Positions 1-7,768 are shown, counted from the stretch's first letter. The stretch: 40,439 nucleotides of DNA from Clostridia bacterium (GCA_017427165.1 JAFRTK010000123.1:1-40439); one strand, 5' to 3'. Numbers and translations are program-made. Notes: generated by a model from the sequence alone, not told the origin.

Positions 1-171
1 CTGCAGGATATACAGGATAATAATCTTCTTTCCGCTTTCCGTCGGCATGTGCGTTTATCCCCTTTTTTGTTTCTGGAATAATCATAACTGTGATGTTCAA
101 AAAATGCAACATCGAATTTGGTAGCATGAGTATGCAGGGAACAGAAACAGGAACAGAACGGAGGAAGAAAT
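1..171. other. Left-edge region with no recognised gene
   Basis: Two plus-strand frames are open from the window edge. One ends at a TAA at 82-84 and the other runs to about 125. Either could be the tail of an upstream gene, but neither has a recognisable domain. The only clear signal is the GGAGG ribosome-binding site at about 160-164, which belongs to the next ORF. No hairpin or convincing promoter was seen. Confidence 0.4.
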
Positions 172-393
172 ATGAAATCTGTACAGAGAACCAGGGGAAT
201 CATGAAAGCCATCCGGGAAGCCGCTTTCGGCGGATTCACTCCCAGATATGTCACAGCCGGCAGTCTCGCCTGCCGGCGGATGATCCGGAATGCCGTTACT
301 CCGGGTCCTAGTGACGCCGCGATCCTCGCCTGGGCAAAATACGATCTTTCCAGGGAGATCCTGGGTGGTTTCTGGGAAGTCCGCGCCGCGTAA
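172..393 (+). CDS. Small hypothetical protein, 73 aa
   Basis: The ATG is preceded by a strong GGAGG site about seven bases upstream, which is the main reason to call this short ORF real. The product is 73 residues, basic in its first half and ending in a hydrophobic Trp-containing tail. It has no signal peptide, no obvious membrane helix and no family I recognise. It lies 28 bases upstream of the HIRAN-domain gene on the same strand, so the two are probably co-transcribed. An alternative reading frame overlaps the same bases but lacks a comparable ribosome-binding site. Function unknown. Confidence 0.5.
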   Translation: MKSVQRTRGIMKAIREAAFGGFTPRYVTAGSLACRRMIRNAVTPGPSDAAILAWAKYDLSREILGGFWEVRAA

Positions 394-421
394 ATCAGAT
401 GACTGAACAAGGAGGGGAAAC

Positions 422-751
422 ATGAAGATCTACTTCACCATCACCGGCACGCAGTTCCGTTTCGGGCAGGAATTTATGGAAAAGGATATGCCGGTCCGTC
501 TGGAGAAAGAACCTGATAATGAGCACGATCAGGAAGCCATCAAAGTCATGATGGAAGGGCTTGGCCAGGTCGGTTATGTGGCCAACAGCCCGCGCACTGT
601 CCTGGGGGAAAGCTGGAGCGCCGGCCGACTGTATGACAAAATCGGCGATACGGCTGATGGCACCATCCTCTATGTGCTGGACAGCGGCATCCTCTGTTTC
701 ATGGAATTGCCTGAAGCAGAAGCAAAAAAACAAAAGACAGTCAGCCGGTAA
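422..751 (+). CDS. HIRAN domain-containing protein
   Basis: A 109-residue protein that is essentially one HIRAN domain. The family pattern is visible: GTQF near the start, a Pro-Val-Arg-Leu strand, the EPDNEHDQEAI core at about residues 30-40, GYVANS, and a final SAGRLYD-like segment. In eukaryotic Rad5/HLTF the HIRAN domain binds 3'-ends of single-stranded DNA. Standalone bacterial versions are poorly understood. The start follows AAGGAGGGGAAAC, a good ribosome-binding site. The gene is followed after 16 bases by an ADP-ribosylglycohydrolase gene, so the two are likely translated from one message. Domain call is confident; the cellular role is not. Confidence 0.85.
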   Translation: MKIYFTITGTQFRFGQEFMEKDMPVRLEKEPDNEHDQEAIKVMMEGLGQVGYVANSPRTVLGESWSAGRLYDKIGDTADGTILYVLDSGILCFMELPEAEAKKQKTVSR

Positions 752-767
752 CAGGAGGTGCTTTGGT

Positions 768-1568
768 ATGTACGGAGCGATTCTGGGAGACATCATCGGG
801 GAACCGTATGAGTTCGACCGGGGAAACAAATCCAAAAACATTCCGCTGTTCAGCAGCCGGCCCACATATACGGATGATTCCGTGATGACCGTCGCCGTGG
901 CGGAAGCGCTGATGAATTCCCGCGGAAAGAAGCCGGAGGAAATCCGCCGGGCATTGGTGGATTCCATGCGGGAATGGGGCGCCGCTTACCCCGATGCCGG
1001 ATACGGCGGAATGTTCCGCTGGTGGCTGACTGCGGAAAACCCGGAACCCTACGGCAGCTTCGGCAACGGATCCGCCATGCGCGTTTCCCCGGCCGGCTGG
1101 CTGTTTGATTCCCTGTCGGAAACCCGGGCGATTGCCCGCCTCTCTGCGGAAGTCACCCATAACCATCCGGAAGGAATCAAGGGGGCGGAATCGGTCGCCG
1201 CAGCCATCTGGCTGGCACGCCATGGCAGTACAAAGGATGAAATCCGTCAGTATATCACCCGGGAGTTTGGTTACGATCTCTCCCGCACCTGCGATGAAAT
1301 CCGTCCGACGTACCGTCATGTGGAAAGCTGCCAGAAAACCGTTCCGGAAGCCATCACAGCTTTCCTGGAGGGAAACAGCTTTGAGGATGTTATACGTACC
1401 GCTGTTTCCCTCGGTGGAGACTGCGATACCCTCACCTGCATTGCCGGCAGCATCGCGGAAGCATTCTACGGCATTCCGGCTGCCCTGAAGGAGAAATGCG
1501 TGTCCATCCTGCCGGAGGACATGCGTTCCGTGCTCGTATGCTTTGACCATATGCGCGGCCAGGCCTGA
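768..1568 (+). CDS. ADP-ribosylglycohydrolase family protein
   Basis: A 266-residue protein of the ADP-ribosylglycohydrolase (DraG/ARH) family, which removes ADP-ribose from proteins or small molecules using a pair of Mg2+ ions. The N-terminal GAILGDIIGEPYE motif, the metal-binding T35-D36-D37 triplet, and the C-terminal G-G-D218-C-D220-T221 metal motif are all present. The usual form of the last motif is GGDSDT, so Cys replaces Ser here without touching the metal ligands. The start is set by ACAGGAGG seven bases upstream of ATG; a longer open frame upstream overlaps the HIRAN gene and is not credible. It is the last gene of the cassette and is followed by an intrinsic terminator. The substrate cannot be read from sequence. 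Confidence 0.9.
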   Translation: MYGAILGDIIGEPYEFDRGNKSKNIPLFSSRPTYTDDSVMTVAVAEALMNSRGKKPEEIRRALVDSMREWGAAYPDAGYGGMFRWWLTAENPEPYGSFGNGSAMRVSPAGWLFDSLSETRAIARLSAEVTHNHPEGIKGAESVAAAIWLARHGSTKDEIRQYITREFGYDLSRTCDEIRPTYRHVESCQKTVPEAITAFLEGNSFEDVIRTAVSLGGDCDTLTCIAGSIAEAFYGIPAALKEKCVSILPEDMRSVLVCFDHMRGQA

Positions 1569-1613
1569 ACCAGTATCCCTGCCTTCTCTGTTCCTTTTCT
1601 TCCCTTTTCCCCA

Positions 1614-1638
1614 CGGCATCTCCGGATGCCGCTTTTTT
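1614..1638 (+). terminator. Intrinsic terminator after the ADP-ribosylglycohydrolase gene
   Basis: A 7-bp stem (CGGCATC with GATGCCG) around a TCCG loop, followed after one base by six T. It closes the HIRAN/ADP-ribosylglycohydrolase operon. Confidence 0.85.
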
Positions 1639-1748
1639 ACATCCATATTGCAGCAGTCATACCGAAAAAAGCGTAAACGGCAAATCTGTATTGAATAAAT
1701 TTCGCCAAATTGATACAATATAGAAAATTGCCCATGGAGGAAATGGAA

Positions 1749-2315
1749 ATGGAAAACACAAACCTGAAGGAAGCAATCGCCGGCCTGAATGTACTGAAAA
1801 AGGATGCCCAGAAGACCATGAAAAAGGGCCTTCCGTTCGTCCTGGCATCGGTGGTCATCTGGGGACTGATCCTGGTCGTACAGGCCCTGAATCTGGATAT
1901 TTCCGTAAAGAATATGTGTACGTTTGTCTGCTGCGTCCTGCTGATGCCGCTGGCCATCCTGTTCGCAAAGGTTGTCGGGGCGGATATTTTCCGGAAGACC
2001 CCCAATCCGATCAACAAGCTGGCGCTCCTTAACACCATGAACCAGTTCCTGTATATCCTCATTGTCATGTGGGCCTTCAGCCGGGCTCCGGAATATATGG
2101 TCATGGTTTATGCCATGGTCTTCGGCGCGCATCTCCTGCCTTTCAGCTGGGCGTATGACAGCAAGGCTTACCTGGTCATCTCCATTGTGGAAACAGTCGG
2201 CGCGCTTGTACTGTATTTCCTCCTGGGCAGCATCGCTGTGGCCGCTTTCATCGTCATCGGGGAGATCGTGCTGAGCACCTTGCTCTGGCTGAACTGCAAA
2301 AGGAATCTTTCGTAA
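1749..2315 (+). CDS. Multi-pass membrane protein, about 188 aa (possibly DUF7010-like)
   Basis: Two in-frame ATGs (1743 and 1749) lie just downstream of GGAGG at 1736-1740; 1749 has the better spacing, giving 188 residues. After a charged N-terminus of about 25 residues there are roughly six hydrophobic segments with short loops, including a conserved-looking PNPINKLALLNTMNQF stretch near the middle. This arrangement recalls a family of small uncharacterised bacterial membrane proteins (DUF7010-like), but I cannot confirm membership by reading. The gene stands alone between two terminators. Function unknown. Confidence 0.75.
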   Translation: MENTNLKEAIAGLNVLKKDAQKTMKKGLPFVLASVVIWGLILVVQALNLDISVKNMCTFVCCVLLMPLAILFAKVVGADIFRKTPNPINKLALLNTMNQFLYILIVMWAFSRAPEYMVMVYAMVFGAHLLPFSWAYDSKAYLVISIVETVGALVLYFLLGSIAVAAFIVIGEIVLSTLLWLNCKRNLS

Positions 2316-2344
2316 ACGGTTAACATACTTCCTGATATAGATCC

Positions 2345-2380
2345 GGGCACCGGCAAGTCTGCCGGTGCCCTTTCCTTTTC
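2345..2380 (+). terminator. Intrinsic terminator after the membrane protein
   Basis: A perfect 11-bp stem (GGGCACCGGCA with TGCCGGTGCCC) with an AGTC loop, followed by TTTCCTTTTC. It lies between convergent genes. The opposite strand lacks a T-run, so it mainly serves the plus-strand gene. Confidence 0.85.
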
Positions 2381-2391
2381 ACGCAGTTGAG

Positions 2392-3375
2392 TTATTCTGC
2401 GTTGTGCGGTTCATCATAGGGTTGGGGGATCCCGTATGGTGTTGGATCTCCGATGTCAATACCGTAATCCTGCAGTTCCGACAGCAGCCAGTTGATTGTT
2501 CTCTGGTCAATTTCACCCTCATGGAATAATGGTTGGGTCCTGGGCTGCCATTCCGGAACAGTACTCTCAACCGCAAATTGTTTTGTTGTTATCAGGTCTT
2601 CGCATATATGCATTTCGTGACTCGCGAAAAAGCCTTTCCCGTCCGGTGTTTCATATGCCCGATCCCACAACTGCCGGTCGATATTCTCCCAGTAGTAATA
2701 CTCTTCCATCTGTTCGGAAGCCTGGTCAATTTTCACGTCTTTTGTCCAGATTGTCCTGTATTCAGATGGCACACCCTGGCGGATTTCATTATATTCCTGC
2801 AGTTCTTTGGCGGAGATTGTCATAAACCCTTTGTTCTGCCTGGCATATTCTGTCTTCCGGTTCAGCCGGTATTTCTCCAGGTACACATACAGCACATTCT
2901 TTTCTTCGCCGGTTGTTTCATCCTTCTCAACCGCGGATTTCACCATAGCTCCCAGTTCATCAAAGCTTCCGTGGTAATCCATGGTAAAAGCAATGTCCCC
3001 GCTCTTCAGCTCTGACAGGTAAACACTGTAGAATCCGTAATAAACCGGCTCCCTGGCCTGGGTAATCCTGTCAAAGGCCACCAGGCCGCCAAAAAGTGCG
3101 ATACACCCGATCAGCACCCCCAGCAGGACGTTCCGCAGCACGCGCAGTCTCTTCTTCCGTTTCAGCTTTCCGGCTGCCCTGGAAAAGGCTTCCTGCTCGC
3201 TTCCCTTTTCCTGTTCAGTTTTTTCGGGAATATCCTTTTTCATCTCCGCATATACCGCGCTGCATTCACCGCAGCCGGCCATATGGTTCTCCACAAATTC
3301 CCGGCTCTCCTTGCTGGCCACGTTGTCAATCACCAGCGGCATCAGGTCCCGGGCCATCGCGCAGTCTTTATTCAT
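2392..3375 (-). CDS. Anti-sigma factor with N-terminal zinc finger
   Basis: A 327-residue, single-pass membrane protein. The N-terminus carries the ZAS/zf-HC2 pattern H31-x3-C35-x2-C38, the cytoplasmic module that holds an ECF sigma factor inactive. A charged linker is followed by one transmembrane helix at about residues 80-103, then an extracellular domain of about 220 residues rich in Tyr and Glu with no family I recognise. Its start overlaps the end of the upstream sigma factor gene by eight bases, the usual arrangement for a sigma factor and its cognate regulator. The extracellular part presumably senses envelope stress or a ligand and triggers release of the sigma factor. That last step is inference. 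Confidence 0.85.
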   Translation of the reverse strand: MNKDCAMARDLMPLVIDNVASKESREFVENHMAGCGECSAVYAEMKKDIPEKTEQEKGSEQEAFSRAAGKLKRKKRLRVLRNVLLGVLIGCIALFGGLVAFDRITQAREPVYYGFYSVYLSELKSGDIAFTMDYHGSFDELGAMVKSAVEKDETTGEEKNVLYVYLEKYRLNRKTEYARQNKGFMTISAKELQEYNEIRQGVPSEYRTIWTKDVKIDQASEQMEEYYYWENIDRQLWDRAYETPDGKGFFASHEMHICEDLITTKQFAVESTVPEWQPRTQPLFHEGEIDQRTINWLLSELQDYGIDIGDPTPYGIPQPYDEPHNAE

Positions 3376-3862
3376 GCGTTTCCGCTCCTTTCAGTTTTTC
3401 CTGCAGCATCTGCTTCGCCCTGTAGCAGGTCACCCGCGCCCAGCTTTCCGTTTTGCCGAAAATCTCGGATATTTCCCGGTAATTGAGATCGCTGAAGGTG
3501 CGCAGGGAAAACACTTCCCGGTAGGGCTCCGGCAGGTGATGAAGGGCTTTATATGCGTCGATTGCGATACCGCGGTTGATCACCATCTCTGCAAAATCCG
3601 GCGTGGTTTCCCGTTCCGCGTTCTCCGCGGGTAGTTCCTTTTTCTTCCGGACCACCTGGTAATACTGGTTCCGGGCAATCGAACACAGCCATGTACTGAT
3701 GTCGCTTTGTCCCCGGAAGGCGTTCCACTTTTTCAGCGCCTGGTAAAAGGTCTCCTGCGTGAGCTCTTCCGTAAGGTCATGGCTCTGGCAAAGCCTGAAC
3801 AGGTATCCGTATACCATATCCCTGTATTGCAGGTATACTGTTTCGGAATCCGGCACCCTCAT
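3368..3862 (-). CDS. ECF RNA polymerase sigma factor
   Basis: About 165 residues with the two ECF regions. Region 2 holds the EELTQETFYQALKKW helix that recognises the -10 element. Region 4 is a helix-turn-helix around YREISEIFGKTESWARV that reads the -35 element. The start is ambiguous: the AAAGGAGG site ends at 3865, leaving only two bases before ATG 3862, whereas the in-frame GTG at 3856 has eight bases of spacing and may be the true start. The downstream overlapping gene encodes its anti-sigma factor. The upstream DNA carries an ECF-type promoter candidate, consistent with autoregulation. Confidence 0.9.
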   Translation of the reverse strand: MRVPDSETVYLQYRDMVYGYLFRLCQSHDLTEELTQETFYQALKKWNAFRGQSDISTWLCSIARNQYYQVVRKKKELPAENAERETTPDFAEMVINRGIAIDAYKALHHLPEPYREVFSLRTFSDLNYREISEIFGKTESWARVTCYRAKQMLQEKLKGAETHE

Positions 3863-3880
3863 CACCTCCTTTCATTCAGT

Positions 3881-3908
3881 TAGTTGCATTGGAACAGAAA
3901 ACGTTACA
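3881..3908 (-). promoter_or_regulatory. Candidate ECF-type promoter of the sigma/anti-sigma operon
   Basis: On the minus strand a TGTAACG element (AAC core typical of ECF -35 boxes) is followed about 17 bases later by AACTAA. It sits roughly 30-50 bases upstream of the sigma gene. Self-activation is common for ECF operons, but the -10 part is not a known consensus, so this is tentative. Confidence 0.35.
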
Positions 3909-3931
3909 GAAAAAATGCGCTTTCGCGCATT
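3908..3931 (-). terminator. Intrinsic terminator after the GH113 gene
   Basis: On the minus strand AATGCGC pairs with GCGCATT around a GAAA tetraloop, followed by a T-run. It lies about 40 bases past the stop codon of the glycoside hydrolase gene and just upstream of the sigma operon promoter, separating the two transcripts. Confidence 0.85.
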
Positions 3932-3973
3932 GGATGGACTTCCTTGTTTTCCCCTTGTTGTTTCATCTATACC

Positions 3974-4909
3974 TTACCGGCAAACTTTCGAAAATGCCCT
4001 GAGGGTTTCATTGGCCGGTTTTCCCCAGGTACAGTATCCGTTATGGTTCTTCCCGGCCTCTTCCGGATACAGCCGGCTTCCCGGCCAGTCCCACCAGCCG
4101 GTACCGCGGACAAAAGGATGCCGCGCCAGGGCTTCGGTGAATGCCCGGTACCATTTGTCCTGGGCTTCCGGATCAGTCTCCCCGCCAAATGCCCAGTCGT
4201 TCGGCCGGTATTCGCTTCCGTTGCGCGCAGGGCATCCGCACTCCATAAACATGAACGGCTTGCCGAACTTTTCTGCTACCTTTCGGATCCGCTCCATGTT
4301 GTCGTCCAGCCGGTCGATCGGATAATAACCGGAGGAAGATATGACGTCCACCGCGTCCCACCAGGTGATTGGATCCTCCTGGTATTTGTCGCAGTTGTAC
4401 GTCACCGGGCCGCTGTAGTGCTTCCGCACTTCCGCCAGCAGCTGCCGCCATTCCGCCTCCCGGTGGTTGGTGCCGACCATCTCGCACCCGGCGCAGAACA
4501 TATCGGCATTGTTTTCCCTCGCCATATCCGCTGCCTTGCAGACAAACGCGGTCCATGGCCGGAACCAGTCGCTCCAGCGGGCTTCTCCCTCCACTTCATG
4601 GTCAAAGAAATGGATATACGCCCGCCAGTATCCGTCCCGGCAGTTGACCATCGCCTTGATAATGATTTTCAGGCCCTGGGCGCGCGCGTGTTCGCATACC
4701 CGCCGCACATCCTCTTCGGAAATCACATCCGGTGTATCCGTATCAATCCGGGTGGAATAGGTATGGTCCTGCCAGGCAACCACAGGCAGGATCACGGCGT
4801 TGCACCCGGTGGACCGGACCATCTTTTCCAGCGAGTCCTTCCATCCGTCCCGCTCTGTAAATCCGCGCTTTTCGCAGAATCCGAATGTATATGCGTTCAG
4901 AAAATCCAT
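3974..4909 (-). CDS. Glycoside hydrolase family 113-like (beta-mannanase-type) enzyme
   Basis: A 311-residue (beta/alpha)8-barrel protein resembling GH113, whose characterised members are retaining beta-1,4-mannanases. The expected two catalytic glutamates are visible: E143 in CAGCEMVGTNH (acid/base) and E223 in FMFMECGCP (nucleophile). Trp- and Tyr-rich loops such as WWDAVDV and SSGYYP fit a sugar-binding cleft. There is no signal peptide, so it probably acts in the cytoplasm on imported oligosaccharides. It has its own promoter and terminator and is divergent from deoC. Family assignment is good; substrate (mannan versus another beta-glycan) is inferred. Confidence 0.82.
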   Translation of the reverse strand: MDFLNAYTFGFCEKRGFTERDGWKDSLEKMVRSTGCNAVILPVVAWQDHTYSTRIDTDTPDVISEEDVRRVCEHARAQGLKIIIKAMVNCRDGYWRAYIHFFDHEVEGEARWSDWFRPWTAFVCKAADMARENNADMFCAGCEMVGTNHREAEWRQLLAEVRKHYSGPVTYNCDKYQEDPITWWDAVDVISSSGYYPIDRLDDNMERIRKVAEKFGKPFMFMECGCPARNGSEYRPNDWAFGGETDPEAQDKWYRAFTEALARHPFVRGTGWWDWPGSRLYPEEAGKNHNGYCTWGKPANETLRAFSKVCR

Positions 4910-4965
4910 ACGGTTTTCTCCTGTCTTTCAGCCTTCGCTTTCCCGATCCTTCCGGGCCCGTTTCA

Positions 4966-4996
4966 AGTATAGCCGATAAAGCCGGCTTCATGTCAA
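4966..4996 (-). promoter_or_regulatory. Promoter of the GH113 gene
   Basis: Minus strand TTGACA (4991-4996) and TATACT (4966-4971) are separated by 19 bases. Both hexamers are near-perfect, but the spacer is two bases longer than ideal, which may make it weak or activator-dependent. Confidence 0.5.
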
Positions 4997-5039
4997 GCGT
5001 TTTTCTTCCTGCTGCATCCCGGATACAGTCTGAAATCTC

Positions 5040-5069
5040 TTGCATTTCATCTCCGGTTGACTGTATAAT
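5040..5069 (+). promoter_or_regulatory. Promoter of deoC
   Basis: TTGCAT (5040-5045) and a consensus TATAAT (5064-5069) with an 18-base spacer, about 55 bases upstream of deoC and divergent from the GH113 promoter. The -35 is weak. Confidence 0.5.
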
Positions 5070-5123
5070 TTTATAAAGGGACCTGGAATCCCGAATACAA
5101 TCTCATATCTGGAGGAATGATTT

Positions 5124-5804
5124 ATGAAATATACTGCCACGCAGGTCGCCGGTATGGTGGATCATACCAATCTGAAAGCGTTCGCGTCTACGGAGGATAT
5201 TCGGAAGCTTTGTGCGGAAGCTGCCGCCAACGGCTTCAAATCCGTCTGTGTCAATCCCGTGTTTGTAAAATTCTGCCGGGAGCAGCTGGCCGGCACCGGG
5301 GTGCTGACCTGTACGGTGATCTCCTTCCCTCTGGGGCAGACCACCATTGCCGAAAAGGTGAATGAAGCGGAAAATGCCGTGGCGGACGGCTGCCAGGAAT
5401 TTGACTATGTCCTGAATATCGGAAAACTGAAGGAGCATGACTACGCCTATATTGAGGAAGAGATGGCCGCCCTCACCACCGTTGCCCGGAAAACCGGTAC
5501 TGCGGTCAAGGTGATTTTTGAAACCTGCTACCTCGCGGATGAGGAAATTGCCGAGGCGGCAAAGATCGCCTCCCGCGTAAAGCCGGACTTCATCAAAACA
5601 AGTACGGGCTTCGGCACCGGCGGTGCCACTGCCGCGCATGTGGACCTGATGCACGCCAACTGCGGTCCGGATGTATGCGTCAAGGCGTCCGGCGGCATCC
5701 GCAGTTGGGCGGAAGCCAAAGACATGCTGGATGCCGGTGCGTCCCGCCTGGGCGTTTCCGCCGGTATGAAGATCATCTCCGAGTTGAAGGAGCAGGAAGG
5801 CTGA
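5124..5804 (+). CDS. deoC: Deoxyribose-phosphate aldolase
   Basis: DeoC cleaves 2-deoxyribose 5-phosphate to glyceraldehyde 3-phosphate and acetaldehyde in deoxynucleoside breakdown. The 226-residue protein is a full-length class I aldolase. Catalytic residues are visible: D94 in EFDYVLNIG, the Schiff-base lysine K158 in FIKTSTGFG, and K187 in VKASGGIR. The start follows CTGGAGG with good spacing. It is monocistronic here, between its own promoter and a strong bidirectional terminator, rather than in a deo operon with nucleoside phosphorylases. Confidence 0.97.
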   Translation: MKYTATQVAGMVDHTNLKAFASTEDIRKLCAEAAANGFKSVCVNPVFVKFCREQLAGTGVLTCTVISFPLGQTTIAEKVNEAENAVADGCQEFDYVLNIGKLKEHDYAYIEEEMAALTTVARKTGTAVKVIFETCYLADEEIAEAAKIASRVKPDFIKTSTGFGTGGATAAHVDLMHANCGPDVCVKASGGIRSWAEAKDMLDAGASRLGVSAGMKIISELKEQEG

Positions 5805-5852
5805 TTCCTTCCCGAAACCGGAAATCCCGCGGTTATCGCAGACTGCCGCAAA

Positions 5853-5882
5853 AAAACAGGAAGCCGTTTGGCTTCCTGTTTT
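5853..5882. terminator. Bidirectional terminator between deoC and the SIMPL gene
   Basis: A 13-bp perfect stem (AAAACAGGAAGCC with GGCTTCCTGTTTT) around a GTTT loop. A-rich and T-rich flanks on both sides let it end the convergent transcripts from deoC and the SIMPL-domain gene. Confidence 0.9.
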
Positions 5883-5899
5883 GCATTGTCATTGGGTTC

Positions 5900-6601
5900 T
5901 TATTCCGCTTTGAAGGTGATATTCACCGTGGAGTTGACCTGGATCTTCGCGGCCTGCACCACGGTTTCCGCCATGGCAGCCTCGTCCGCCATACCCTTGG
6001 CGCGGAAATTGTTCAGGCCGCTGTCAAAGCTGTAGGTCCCGCCTTCGTTGATGGCTTCGATCCCGGTAATCTTCAGGCCGGCCGCTTCCGCCAGCACTTC
6101 CGCTTTAACACGGGCCTGCTCCACAGCTGCCTTCAGTGCTTCCTTCCGGGCCGCGTCCGTATCGGAAGCGGAGAAAGATACGCCGTTCAGTGAATTCGCG
6201 CCTGCGCCGAAGGCCAGGTCAATCACCTTGCCCACCTGGGTCATGTCCTTCAGCTGGATTGCCAGCATGGAATTTGCCGTGTACATGCTCACCGCGTCTG
6301 AACCGGAGCTGTAGTCATAGTCATAGATGGTAAACAGCTCCACATATCCGGTGTTGATGTCCTCGGCGGCAATCCCGTTCTCCGTCAGGGTTTTCCGCAC
6401 TGCGGCAATCACTTCATTCGCGCGCTGCTGGGCTTTCAGGGCGTTCCGGTCGCGGATGTTCACGCCGATGTTCACCACAGCGGTATCGGCCGACACCAGG
6501 ATGTTCCCTTCTCCGGAAACTGTAATCTCCGTATCCGCCAGGGCCGCGGCGCTTGCCGCCAGCACCATCAGGGCCAGAATCAAAGCAGTCAGTTTACGCA
6601 T
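5900..6601 (-). CDS. Secreted SIMPL domain-containing protein
   Basis: A 233-residue protein with a cleavable signal peptide (hydrophobic residues 5-20, cleavage around ALA-DT) and one SIMPL (DUF541) domain: ITVSGEGNILVSAD near the start, VNIGVNIRDRN, and a C-terminal KIQVNSTVNITFKAE strand. SIMPL proteins such as E. coli YggE are periplasmic or extracellular and linked to oxidative or envelope stress; the biochemical role is unknown. A GGGGTG/CACCCC hairpin with an AACAA loop sits just upstream of its GGAGG site (about 6620-6640) and could affect translation. It follows the esterase gene on the same strand across about 90 bases with no clear terminator. Confidence 0.9.
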   Translation of the reverse strand: MRKLTALILALMVLAASAAALADTEITVSGEGNILVSADTAVVNIGVNIRDRNALKAQQRANEVIAAVRKTLTENGIAAEDINTGYVELFTIYDYDYSSGSDAVSMYTANSMLAIQLKDMTQVGKVIDLAFGAGANSLNGVSFSASDTDAARKEALKAAVEQARVKAEVLAEAAGLKITGIEAINEGGTYSFDSGLNNFRAKGMADEAAMAETVVQAAKIQVNSTVNITFKAE

Positions 6602-6691
6602 GGATTATTTCCTCCTTCCGGGGGTGTTGTTCACCCCTCTGTCAGTATGACGTTCCAGCCGGGGAAATAGTTCCCGCTTTGAAAGAAGTTT

Positions 6692-7624
6692 TTATTCGTG
6701 CAGTTCTCCCATCACCCGGGCAAAGTTGTACAGCCCCAGGTTCCAGATGGCGAAGTCGTGTCCGCCGGAGCGTTCCTGCCAGTGCCAATTTTCCTCTGTC
6801 AGGCGGTCGGTATGCTTCGGCAGCTCCTTGGCCGCCGCGGACGCCGCGCCATATGCAAGGCTGTCCTCAGTACCGCACACGCTGTAGAAGTAGCGGACCG
6901 GGTAATCCGGAAAATCCTCCAACTTCCGGGCCACATCTTTGGCCGGATTGCTGGTGGGTGCAGCGGAGAACGCGCCGAACATGGAGAACAGGTCCAGGCA
7001 TTCGCACAGTCCGATGTTGATCGTCTGCATGCCGCCCATACTCAGGCCGGCCATTGCCCGGTGGTCGCGGGATGCGGCCAGGTCATCCTGTGTATCATGG
7101 CCGTAGGTTGCGTAATGAGCATCCACATAGGGCAGCAGGTCATTCCGCAGCTCCTGTCCGAATACGTAGAAACTTCCCATATTGTCATAGCTGGTGTTAT
7201 AAGCCTTGGCGGTGGACCGGCCGTTCGGCATCACCACGATCATCGGGGGAATTATTCCCTTCAGGATCAGGTTGTCCAGTACGTTCCGTCCGATACTGTA
7301 GGCATTCATGAATCCCCACTCCAGCTCTGTCCCGCCGATTCCGTGGCACAGTACTAGCAGGTCATACCGGTTGTCCTCCGAATAGTCCGGCGGCAGGTAC
7401 AGGGCCGCGTACTTCGTGATTTCCGCCTGGTCATTCGTATAATCCTTCGAAGGATAGCCAAACTTGGTTACGGTGCCGCCCTTCTGTTTGGGTGCCCGGG
7501 TAAGCTCCGCGGGGATTTCATCCTCAAATACAAAGTTCTTCATGTCTTTCGTCTCCTCGGCAGCGGCGGTTACCAGTCCGCCCGTCATCAGCAATACCAG
7601 CAGCAGGGATATCCAGCGTTTCAT
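6692..7624 (-). CDS. Secreted alpha/beta-hydrolase esterase (esterase D / feruloyl-esterase type)
   Basis: A 310-residue protein with a signal peptide ending near TAAAEE. The mature part is an esterase D-family hydrolase: LLVLCHGIGG forms the oxyanion-loop strand, MAGLSMGGMQT holds the nucleophile serine (G-x-S-x-G), CGTEDS probably contains the acid, and SGGHDFAIWN carries the catalytic histidine. Relatives remove feruloyl or acetyl groups from plant xylans. Secretion plus this fold suits polysaccharide de-esterification, but the substrate is inferred. It has its own extended -10 promoter. Confidence 0.88.
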   Translation of the reverse strand: MKRWISLLLVLLMTGGLVTAAAEETKDMKNFVFEDEIPAELTRAPKQKGGTVTKFGYPSKDYTNDQAEITKYAALYLPPDYSEDNRYDLLVLCHGIGGTELEWGFMNAYSIGRNVLDNLILKGIIPPMIVVMPNGRSTAKAYNTSYDNMGSFYVFGQELRNDLLPYVDAHYATYGHDTQDDLAASRDHRAMAGLSMGGMQTINIGLCECLDLFSMFGAFSAAPTSNPAKDVARKLEDFPDYPVRYFYSVCGTEDSLAYGAASAAAKELPKHTDRLTEENWHWQERSGGHDFAIWNLGLYNFARVMGELHE

Positions 7625-7659
7625 ATTCTCCTGTCCTCCTGTTTTTTTCTCCGCCGTAT

Positions 7660-7668
7660 ATTATACCA
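7660..7668 (-). promoter_or_regulatory. Extended -10 promoter of the esterase gene
   Basis: Minus strand TATGGTATAATA: a consensus TATAAT (7660-7665) preceded by TGG (7666-7668). No good -35 box is seen, which is usual for extended -10 promoters. It lies about 35 bases upstream of the ATG. Confidence 0.5.
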
Positions 7669-7723
7669 TATCCGTGGCTGCAGGGGCAGAAGGTTTTCGG
7701 TTTCCCCCGTAAAAAGGCAAAAG

Positions 7724-7768
7724 AAAAGACCGGTATCGCGGGGATTTTCCCTGCTCTTCCGGTCTTTT
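7724..7768 (-). terminator. Terminator of the infC-rpmI-rplT operon
   Basis: Minus strand AAAAGACCGG pairs with CCGGTCTTTT (10 bp). The stem encloses a smaller GC-rich hairpin and ends in TTTTCTTTT. It lies 16 bases beyond the rplT stop codon. Confidence 0.85.

Noticed and set aside
90..311. 73-residue ORF overlapping the first small gene
   Set aside because: It lacks a ribosome-binding site, whereas the overlapping frame starting at 172 has GGAGG.
741..2132. Long minus-strand ORF of 463 residues
   Set aside because: It spans two well-supported plus-strand genes and the terminator between them. Its composition (Arg/His/Gly rich) is that of an antisense shadow.
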